A stretch of DNA of 64,000 bases from JAJTFA01 sp044351265 (GTDB lineage: Bacteria; Bacteroidota; Bacteroidia; UKL13-3), in the NCBI GenBank assembly GCA_044351265.1, contig JBILGC010000007.1:1-64000 (forward strand). Direction: 5' to 3'. The position numbers and the translations under genes are program-made. Numbering within the stretch: position 1 is the stretch's first letter; the number at the start of each line of letters is the position of its first letter. Positions 54,536 to 62,800 of the stretch are shown here, piece by piece. The notes below the pieces were generated by a model that had not been told where the DNA came from, did no database searches, and saw only the letters and a program-made list of their open reading frames with translations.

Positions 54536-55090
54536 ATGATTTTACCAATTGTTGCATTTGGCGACCCTGTGCTACGCAAAAAAGCAGTAAACATTAGCAA
54601 AGATTATGATGGCTTGGAAATGCTTCTGGACAGTATGTTTGAAACCATGTATGCTTCACATGGTGTGGGTCTAGCTGCTCCGCAAGTTGGCAAGTCTATC
54701 AATCTGTTTATTCTAGACACTACTCCTTTTGAAGACGAAAAGTATCCTGCACTTAAAAAGGTCTTCATTAACCCCGAAATTATTGATGAATCAGGTGAAA
54801 TATGGGAGTTTGAAGAAGGCTGCTTAAGTATTCCGCACATCCGAGAAAATGTTAAGCGCCACGCAAGCCTTACCATCCGTTATCAGAATGAGAATTTTGA
54901 GCACCTCGAGGAGTCGTATGATGGCATTGCAGCAAGGGTTATACAGCATGAATATGACCATTGTAAGGGTAAGCTTTTTGTGGATCACTTATCTGAACTG
55001 AAAAAGAGGTTATTAAAAAATAAACTCATCAGCATTTCTAAAGGCGCTGTAAAAGTAGATTATAGAATGCGTTTCCCTTCTGCCCGCTAA
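54536..55090 (+). CDS. def: Peptide deformylase
   Basis: This 184-residue metalloenzyme removes the formyl group from nascent proteins. All three motifs are complete: HGVGLAAPQVG, EEGCLSIP with the Cys metal ligand, and QHEYDHCKGKLFVDHL with the two His ligands and catalytic Glu. It is the last gene of the thiL cluster, two bases after yqgF. A weak hairpin (AGCCG-CTTA-CGGCT, 55090-55103) overlaps the stop. Confidence 0.95.
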   Translation: MILPIVAFGDPVLRKKAVNISKDYDGLEMLLDSMFETMYASHGVGLAAPQVGKSINLFILDTTPFEDEKYPALKKVFINPEIIDESGEIWEFEEGCLSIPHIRENVKRHASLTIRYQNENFEHLEESYDGIAARVIQHEYDHCKGKLFVDHLSELKKRLLKNKLISISKGAVKVDYRMRFPSAR

Positions 55091-55219
55091 GCCGCTTACG
55101 GCTATATTTTGCAAATATTTACGGTCCGATTTGTATTTTCTGCAAAATTCAGATAGAAAATTATCATTTGCCTGTTATGTTTAATTTTTGCATTTTGCTT
55201 CCTTGCAAAGAAAAAAGCC

Positions 55220-57100
55220 ATGACTCAAAATTTTAAATCACTGCACTATTACCTGAGAAATTCAGCTACTCAAATTAAAGGATTAGATCAGGTTTATATG
55301 ATGGAGAAAGTGAAAGGCAGCTGGGTTGAAATAACCTATCGCGAGGTTCTCAGACAAATCAATGCACTATCAGCATACCTGCTTCAACACGGATTGGAAA
55401 AACAGGATAAGGTTGCGCTCATCATAGAAAACAGCCCGGAGTATATTTGCTTTGATCAGGCGCTGATGCAACTAGGCCTTGTAAATGTTTCCATTTACCC
55501 AACACTTTCAGAGTCTGAAGTAGAATACATCATCAACAACTCAGAGGCCAAAGCTATTTTGGTAGGCTCACCATTTTTATGGAAAAAAATCAACTCGGTT
55601 AAAGGCAATTGCCCCGAATTGAAATTATTTATTACAGCTTATGAAACCGATAAGCAGCCGGAAGGAACCATTTCTTATAAAGAGGCAGTGAAGCAAGGGG
55701 AGGCCTTGTATCCGGCACAGCAGGAAGCCATTGAGAAAAGACTGGAGTCTGTTACACGAGATGATTTGGCTTGTTTGCTCTACACATCTGGCACAACAGG
55801 AAAACCAAAAGGCGCCATGCTTACTCACAACAACTTTATTACCAATGTGGAGATGGCCATTGATTTAATGCCAATTGTAAACAATGAGTTTCGCTTTCTG
55901 TCCTTTCTTCCCATGAGCCACGTGTATGAGCGCACAGCCACATACTATTGCAGCATTATTGTAGGAGCACAGGTAGCGTTTGCCCAAAGCTTGGAAGCAC
56001 TATCAGGTAATATTATGGAGGTGCAGCCAACAGCGCTGCTTACTGTGCCAAGGCTAATGGAGCGCATTGAGGAAAGGGTTAGAAAAACAATTACCCAAAA
56101 GGGCGGCTTTGGATTAAAGGTGTTCAATTGGGCATTTAAAGTTGGTGAACAAAGAAGGCACAATAAAGAACAGGGAAGGCCAAATGGCATTTGGCTGCAA
56201 CTGCAGCTTGCCTTGGCAGAAAAATTGGTGTTTTCTAAAATAAAAGCCAAACTGGGTGGCAAAATGAAACTCATGATTTCAGGTGGTGGTGCCATGCCTC
56301 AGCATGTGGGTGAGTTTTTTGCCAATATGGGTGTTACCGTTTGTGAAGGTTATGGATTAACAGAAACCTCTCCACTGGTGTGTGTTAATGAGTGGGAGCG
56401 TCAGGTTTTTGGTGCTGTTGGGCGTATTGGCAAAGGTTGTGAAGTGGCCATACAAAATCCTGAAACCAAGGAAATTTATACCATTCAAACCAACCAGTCA
56501 TACCATCCTGCTTTTGAAAGTCCGGAAGGAGAAATTCTTGTGCGTGGAGTAAATGTAATGAAGGGCTACTGGAAAATGCCCGAAGCAACTGCAGAAGCTA
56601 TTGATAAAGATGGCTGGTTGCACACCGGTGATGTAGGAAAGTTTTATAAAGGATACCTGAAAATAACCGATCGTATCAAAAATATTTTGGTAAACTCTTT
56701 CGGTAAAAATGTTTACCCAACGCCTATTGAAAATACCTATCTACTCTCACCAAAAATTGAACAGATATTTTTAATTGGCGATAATCGTGAATACCTAACT
56801 GCAATCATTATCCCTTCGCGAGAGGAAATGAAAGAGCGTTTTAAAGTGAAAGAGTCTTACTTTGCTGAGCCTACAGAGTTTATTGATGATAAAGAAGTTT
56901 ATAACTGGTTGTTGGAAGACATGAAAAAGCTGGAAAAAGATTTGGGCAAGTTTGAACGCATTAAGCATTTTATTGTTAAGCGCAAACCTTTTAGCATTGA
57001 AACAGGAGAACTCACTCCTAAGCAAAGCGTGAAACGCAAAGTGGTGGAGCAGAAATATGCAAAGGAAATTGATGATATGTATGCTTTAACTGTGATCTGA
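55220..57100 (+). CDS. fadD: Long-chain fatty acid-CoA ligase (AMP-forming)
   Basis: This 626-residue acyl-CoA synthetase of the FadD15/ACSL type activates fatty acids with ATP and CoA. The AMP-binding signature is YTSGTTGKPKGAMLTHNN near residue 190, followed by YGLTETSPLV, DGWLHTGDVG and the hinge region KITDRIKNILVNSFGKNVYP. The length and insertions match bacterial long-chain enzymes. Its stop overlaps the start of the next gene (TGATG). It may feed beta-oxidation with the dispersed thiolase and hydroxyacyl-CoA dehydrogenase. Confidence 0.92.
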   Translation: MTQNFKSLHYYLRNSATQIKGLDQVYMMEKVKGSWVEITYREVLRQINALSAYLLQHGLEKQDKVALIIENSPEYICFDQALMQLGLVNVSIYPTLSESEVEYIINNSEAKAILVGSPFLWKKINSVKGNCPELKLFITAYETDKQPEGTISYKEAVKQGEALYPAQQEAIEKRLESVTRDDLACLLYTSGTTGKPKGAMLTHNNFITNVEMAIDLMPIVNNEFRFLSFLPMSHVYERTATYYCSIIVGAQVAFAQSLEALSGNIMEVQPTALLTVPRLMERIEERVRKTITQKGGFGLKVFNWAFKVGEQRRHNKEQGRPNGIWLQLQLALAEKLVFSKIKAKLGGKMKLMISGGGAMPQHVGEFFANMGVTVCEGYGLTETSPLVCVNEWERQVFGAVGRIGKGCEVAIQNPETKEIYTIQTNQSYHPAFESPEGEILVRGVNVMKGYWKMPEATAEAIDKDGWLHTGDVGKFYKGYLKITDRIKNILVNSFGKNVYPTPIENTYLLSPKIEQIFLIGDNREYLTAIIIPSREEMKERFKVKESYFAEPTEFIDDKEVYNWLLEDMKKLEKDLGKFERIKHFIVKRKPFSIETGELTPKQSVKRKVVEQKYAKEIDDMYALTVI

Positions 57101-57858
57101 TGCAGAAGCATATTGCCATATGCTTATCGGCAATATTTTTATGCCTATGCACCAATGCCCAGTTTCGTTTGCCCGACTCCTTATTTCTTAAAAACGGACA
57201 TGTATTTTTAGAGGGGGGTGTTTCCATTCCCGTAATGGAATATGCCTCTACTGATTTTAATGTTTTATCCTCCGGCTTTGCGCAAACAGGGTATAGCTGG
57301 CAAGCAGGGCTGCACTATGAGGTGCTTCCTTGGCTTGGTTTAGGAATTCAATATTTTGTAAATGAAAACAATTTTGATGATGCAGCGGTTGCGCGATCAT
57401 ACATTGAATTATCTACTAACAATATCCGTTTGCCAATTGTTTATACCGGTTTTCAATCAGATCCATGGAAAATGCGCGGAATGATGTTTGGTTTATACCT
57501 CCCTGTAAGAAATTATTTGAGCACCTTTACCATTGGCATGAATGCAGGCTTTATGAATGCCACATTACCCGCTTCAAGATTATATATTACCGAGCGTGCA
57601 ACCGGGCGGAGTGATACAATTATTCAGGATGAAGCTTCAGGCAATGATGCAGGATATTGCATTTTTGCAGGCTTCAGAACGCGCTTGTATAAAAACTTGT
57701 TATTTACTGCTAAGGCATCTTTCTTTTACTCGGAGCAAAGGTTTAAAGAGATATCAGGTTATTTTACAGGCATAAAGCAGGCCATCTCATTTAGCCCGTA
57801 TACGCAATACTACCACATCATTAACCTCAATGCAGGGCTTGCTTGGCAATTCAGGTAG
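57100..57858 (+). CDS. Predicted outer-membrane beta-barrel protein
   Basis: This 252-residue exported protein has signal peptide MQKHIAICLSAIFLCLCTNAQ. The body has alternating strands such as GLHYEVLPWLGLGIQYFV and the C-terminal HIINLNAGLAWQFR, typical of small outer-membrane barrels. It is translationally coupled to the acyl-CoA ligase gene through a one-base overlap, suggesting a possible link to lipid uptake, though this is inference from position only. Confidence 0.7.
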   Translation: MQKHIAICLSAIFLCLCTNAQFRLPDSLFLKNGHVFLEGGVSIPVMEYASTDFNVLSSGFAQTGYSWQAGLHYEVLPWLGLGIQYFVNENNFDDAAVARSYIELSTNNIRLPIVYTGFQSDPWKMRGMMFGLYLPVRNYLSTFTIGMNAGFMNATLPASRLYITERATGRSDTIIQDEASGNDAGYCIFAGFRTRLYKNLLFTAKASFFYSEQRFKEISGYFTGIKQAISFSPYTQYYHIINLNAGLAWQFR

Positions 57859-57999
57859 TTGCGGTGTTTTAGTGTTTCATACAAATCAAGTCAAACCTGT
57901 TTGCAGAATATGCAAAAAGCAGATTAAATATTTGGTAGAATTAATTATCGAGTTAGATTATTATTCAATTAATTTGCGACTTAGATTAAAGTAAATCAT

Positions 58000-58941
58000 A
58001 TGAAAAAGAAGTTTTATTTAATGATATTTAGCCTAATCGGATTAATATCCTGCATAGATGCGCAGGCACAACAAAAAAAAGTTTTTTTACCCTACTTTGA
58101 AGCCATCAACATCAAGAAGGATTATCAGATTTCTGCAACCAAATTGTTAAGAAATTATATAGAATTAGAAAACAAGTATCAGGTGGTAATGTCAGAAAGC
58201 AAAGATACCCTGTTTGATGCCGATCAACCCCTGGCAGCATTGAAAAACAAGGCCATGGAAATGGGTGCTGATTATTTCTTGAAAGGCTCGCTTAATCGCA
58301 TTGGCGAAAGTGTGATTGTAAATGTAACGCTTATTGAAACTGCTACGGGCAACAAAATTTGGTTTGACCAATTAAAGGCGATGGGCCCCGAAGATTTGGA
58401 CCCCATTATGCAGCGTATAGCCAAAGCCTTGGGTACCGATAAAAAGGCGGCTAACGATAATGATATTTATGCAGTAACAAATAATGAAACAGCCGGCCTT
58501 AAGCAAAAGCAAACCAATAATAGTTTTGGAGTGGGTATAGGTGGAATGCAGATACTCACTCCGGGCAGCATGCAGCTAACAAACTTGAGTGCGATTTGGA
58601 ATTTTGATGCACGAAATTTTATTATGGGCATAAGGACAAGCCTTGCGTTAAATACGAGAACCGACTATTATATGTTCCATTTAGGACTGGAAATGTACAG
58701 ACCACATACCACAAAGAGCAATACACTTTTCTATGGCGGTGGTGTTGGTTATTCTGCAACAGATCTGGGAGGCAGCGGCAGCGGCATGAGTCTCAATGCA
58801 GGAGGAGGATACCTTATTAATCGCAATTCGGCAGCTTCATTTCAACTGGGGCTGAATTACTTTTATAGTTTATTTTTGTTGAGTAACAATCAATCTCCAA
58901 TGGGATTGGAATTAAGAGCAGCTATATTTTTCAATCAATAA
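58000..58941 (+). CDS. Exported protein with a CsgG/TolB-N-like domain and C-terminal barrel-like region
   Basis: This 313-residue protein has a signal peptide ending DAQAQ. Residues ~25-150 resemble the alpha/beta fold of CsgG/TolB-N-type envelope proteins (VFLPYFEAINI, MGADYFLKGSLNRIGE, VTLIETATGNKIWF). Residues ~175-313 are Gly- and aromatic-rich strands (FYGGGVGYSATDLGGSGSG) like a small barrel. It precedes a small lipoprotein gene by four bases. Function is not recognised; an envelope or export role is likely. Confidence 0.7.
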   Translation: MKKKFYLMIFSLIGLISCIDAQAQQKKVFLPYFEAINIKKDYQISATKLLRNYIELENKYQVVMSESKDTLFDADQPLAALKNKAMEMGADYFLKGSLNRIGESVIVNVTLIETATGNKIWFDQLKAMGPEDLDPIMQRIAKALGTDKKAANDNDIYAVTNNETAGLKQKQTNNSFGVGIGGMQILTPGSMQLTNLSAIWNFDARNFIMGIRTSLALNTRTDYYMFHLGLEMYRPHTTKSNTLFYGGGVGYSATDLGGSGSGMSLNAGGGYLINRNSAASFQLGLNYFYSLFLLSNNQSPMGLELRAAIFFNQ

Positions 58942-58945
58942 CATA

Positions 58946-59329
58946 ATGAAAATGCGCAAGATTATTGCAGCTGCCCTTGCATGTATGGTGCTGCTGGCAT
59001 CCTGCTCAACGAGCATAGTGCTTACCAATAATAGAAAGCCTTACGAAATTTATGTGAATAATCAGCTGAAAGGAACCGGCACTGCCAGTATCCCGCGCTC
59101 AGGGTTTCCTCAAAGAAGAACCATTCAAGTAAGAGATGCTGCAGGCAATGTACTGGTTCAGGAAAAAATAAAAAGGGAATTGAATTTAATAAAATTTATT
59201 GGGGGCTTTTTTTACTTATATCCATTGTGGTTAGTAGCATGGGATTATGAAAGGGTGATAACAATCTATGTGCCCAATCAAGTAAATAAAGATTGGGAAA
59301 ATGAGCCTGCCAAAAGCAAGTGGGATTAA
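58946..59329 (+). CDS. Small lipoprotein of unknown function
   Basis: This 127-residue lipoprotein has lipobox LLASC. The mature part contains one PEGA-like stretch (NNRKPYEIYVNNQLKGTGTA) and a hydrophobic segment FIGGFFYLYPLWLVAW near residue 90. It follows the CsgG/TolB-N-like gene by four bases and is probably co-expressed. ATG 58952 is an alternative start. Confidence 0.7.
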   Translation: MKMRKIIAAALACMVLLASCSTSIVLTNNRKPYEIYVNNQLKGTGTASIPRSGFPQRRTIQVRDAAGNVLVQEKIKRELNLIKFIGGFFYLYPLWLVAWDYERVITIYVPNQVNKDWENEPAKSKWD

Positions 59330-59368
59330 TTCCTTTTCGGTTTACTCCCCGTTGTTCCGGGCAGCCTG

Positions 59369-59383
59369 TCCCGCAAGGCGGGA
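59369..59383. repeat. Short GC-rich hairpin (REP-like)
   Basis: TCCCGC-AAG-GCGGGA forms a 6-bp stem with a 3-base loop; GGCA (59360-59363) and TGCC (59384-59387) can extend it with a one-sided bulge. It resembles short dispersed palindromes found between genes in Bacteroidota. No T run follows. Confidence 0.45.
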
Positions 59384-59431
59384 TGCCGTCTGTGACAATA
59401 AAGTTGTTATGCCTTCCGCGGAAATAAAGGC

Positions 59432-59743
59432 ATGTTGTCAACCACTTCATCTTTAAATATTAATGGTAGCGATGGAGTTAATCAGATTTTCAATATTGTA
59501 AAATTTCACGAGCTTAATTACAGTAGTTGAAGATTTTACAGATACTTCGAATTCAGGCTCTTTAATAGATTTCCCCTTGCTTTAGCAAACTCTAACTTGT
59601 TTGATTCCGGGAATAATGATTTTCCTAATACCGGTTTTTATATAAATACAATGAATGCATCTAATATTTCAAAAATAAAATTGGATGAAATAGGGCATGG
59701 CATATTTGTTTTTTTTGTATATATTCTTTACGTTGCTAGTTAA
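59432..59743 (+). pseudogene. Possible decayed gene fragment
   Basis: One frame from ATG 59432 reads MLSTTSSLNINGSDGVNQI and stops at 59530. The next frame gives VVEDFTDTSNSGSLIDFPLL (59523-59582). The first frame then continues as ANSNLFDSGNNDFPNTGF and SKIKLDEIGHGIF to a stop at 59743. The composition is protein-like, and EIGHG resembles a metalloprotease HEIGH with His to Asp, but no family can be assigned. Chance open frames in AT-rich DNA are a real alternative. Confidence 0.25.
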
Positions 59744-59850
59744 TTCGAAAATGTTACACTATCATAAAGGATTTTATTAAACACATAAAGATTGTTTCAA
59801 ATATTCTCAGTATGTTTTAAAATAATCTAGTAAATACTATAAATAATAAA

Positions 59851-62800
59851 ATGGAAAATTCTTACAACTTTAAAAGGCTTTTATTAATTGTATTGACCAT
59901 ACAATTTTCAGTATTTGTAAAAGCCCAAACTTATACTTTTACAAATGCAGGTGCCACCGGAATAGACGGGCCAACGCAGACGCAAATTAATACCGCATAT
60001 AGCAGCACGAGTCTAGCAGGCCAAGTAATATCAGTTAACGGAATCCAAAATTGGAGAGTACCTGTTGGCGGTAATTATAAAATAGAAGTTTACGGAGCTG
60101 AAGGATATGGCACTTTTGCAGGTAGAGGAGCCTACATGAGCGGTACATTTAGTTTAGCTTCCACTGATACGCTAAAAATATTGGTCGGTCAGCAAGGAGG
60201 ATGCTGCGTAGGAAGCGGAACAAATCAATTTGGTGGAGGTGGCGGCAGCTTTGTTGTTACCTCTAATAATGTACCACTAATTGTAGCTGGAGGCGGAGGT
60301 GGTGCTATATACAACACTGCTATATTGCCTTCATCAAATGGTTCAACAGGTATAAATGGACAAACTGCAAACGGTACAACAATTGGCGCTGGTGGAATAA
60401 ATGGGAATGGTGGCGTTGAAGGTGGCGGAGGTGGTGGCGGAGGAGGTTTTTTTACCGATGGCACAACTCAGCCATGGGGGGGTAAAAGTTTTTTAAATGG
60501 TGGTCAAGGAGGTATAACAACCGGAAGTGGTGGCCGTGGAGGATTTGGTGGTGGTGCAGGTTGTAATAGTTTTAATAATGGACGCGGAGGTGGAGGAGGT
60601 GGTTACAGCGGTGGAGGCGGTGCTGGTAGTTCAACTACTGCTCAGCAAGTTGGTGGGGGCGGTGGTTCTTACAACACAGGATCTAGCCAAGTAAATTTAG
60701 CTGGAGTTAGATCAGGTCATGGTATGGTGGTAATTACTCTATTAAGTCCTCCCGTTCCCAACAATGCTGGTGTTTCAAGTATAACTCCATTAGGTAATTT
60801 TTGTGCCGGAGTACGAACCATACAGGCCACTATTCGAAATTTTGGATCAAATGCAATAGACTCTGTGAATGTTTCTTGGAGTGTTAATAGTATTTTTCAA
60901 GCAACAATAACTCACAATACTACACTCGATACTTCTAATGGGTCAGGTCCAAATTCAGCACTCATTAATTTGGGTAGTTTTAATTTTACGCAATCAATAC
61001 CATACACCATTAAAGTCTGGACGTCAATGCCAAATGGAGTTGCAGATACAGTTAACTTTAATGATACTATGTCAGTCATTGTTAGGCCTTCTTTAAATGG
61101 AACCTATACCATTAATACAGCGCAAGTAACGGGTGGCACTAACTTTCAAAACTTAAATGATGCAATAAATGCTTTAGCCAATTTTGGGGTTTGTGGACCT
61201 GTTATATTACAAGTTGATTCAAATTTGTTTGGCTCGGTTACAATTCCTGCAATTCCTGGAATGGATAGTATTAATACATTAACGATTAGAGGCAAAGGAT
61301 ACACAATCACCAGTACTACAGGACCTGTTATCGCATTTTTACAAGCAAGATACGTCACAATTGATAGCTTAAATGTAACACTAAATGCTACAACGGGATT
61401 TGGTATTTATTTGGGCAACCAATCTAGAAATATATCGATACGAAATTCAACTATTAATGTAGGCACAACTTCTACTGCAACCAGCAATGGAGGAATTGTG
61501 GCTTCAGGCTCTCAAACTGTTATAACCACAACTGGAGCAAACGCAAACAATGTTACGATAGAAAACAATACTATTATCGGAGGATATTATGGGGTTTCGC
61601 TTGTTGGAACAGGAACATACCTTGGAAGCAGCGGGCATATAGTTAGGAATAATACGTTCTTAGAAAACTACTTAGGTGGCGTATATTTGAGCAGTACTGA
61701 TTCAGTTTTAGTAGAAAACAATAATATCTCACGTGCAACACGAGCTACGATATCTACCTATTATGGTATTTATGGAACTACAACCCGAAATACTAAGGTG
61801 ATTCGCAATCGCATTCATAGCACCGGTGTTGGATCATATACTTGTTATCCAATTTGGTTTGCTACTTCAATAAATAGTGTAGGGTTCGAAACCCAGATAA
61901 TCAATAATTCAATATGGAATATACCTTCAACTAGCACTGTATATGGGTTATATTTCTCTGGTTCAACAACCGGATTTAAAATTCATCACAATACAGTAAG
62001 TCTTAATTCAACGGGAGGTACCGGAGCTGTACGTGCAGCATTTTTTGGAGCGGCACCAAATAATGTTGATTTCAGAAACAATATTATGCGTGTATATGGT
62101 AGTGGAACCGGAATTAAGTATTCTGTATATGTAACAACTACTTCAACCACATTTTTATCATATAATAATGTATTAAATATGGCTGCAACTGCGGGTACAA
62201 CGAATTCTGTTGGGTTCTGGACTGCTGACCGCCCCACACTTGCAAATTGGACCACCGCTTCAACACTTGATACCAACTCATTCAATATTAATCCGGTGTT
62301 CTTTGATGAACCAAACGGAGTATTATTACCAATGAACTCAATCATTGATAACAAAGGAACACCAGTAGGTATATTAACAGATATTACCAATGCCACACGT
62401 TCATCTACAACTCCTGATATTGGATCTGTTGAGTTTGTTGGAGTAAATGCTGATTTAACATTACTTAATCCACAATTGATTTACGCAAGTGGTTGCAATA
62501 ATGCCAATGATACACTAAGGGTAACCTTAAAGAATGCAATCGGTTCACCAGTCGATTTTTCAGTCAATCCGGTAATAATCAATTGGAGGCTTTCTGGGCC
62601 AATATTAGATTCAGGGGTGTATACTATTACTTCGGGCACACTTAATTCAGGTAGCGATTTAGTTATTACCTTATCTGATTCAGTTGATAGAACCATTTCA
62701 GGTACATATCAACTCAAGGTGCATATACCAACTTCTTTGGTAAATAATCTTTCAATTAATGATACGGTTAACCTTACAGTTCGCCCAGCTTATAGTGGTG

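Larger units (their letters stand above)
59330..59850. other. 521-base spacer with a hairpin and decayed coding-like sequence
   Basis: The spacer contains a GC-rich hairpin at 59369-59383 and, from about 59432 to 59743, segments that read like a broken protein in two frames. The last ~100 bases before 59851 are very AT-rich and presumably hold the promoter of the large repeat gene, but no TAnnTTTG element was found. Confidence 0.5.

Noticed and set aside
55090..55103. AGCCG-CTTA-CGGCT hairpin after def as a terminator
   Set aside because: The stem is only 5 bp and the following ATATTTT is weak; it is mentioned under def but not called.
61882..61893. GGGTTCGAAACC stretch resembling a tRNA T-arm
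   Set aside because: It lies within the open repeat-protein frame and no acceptor, D or anticodon arms surround it.
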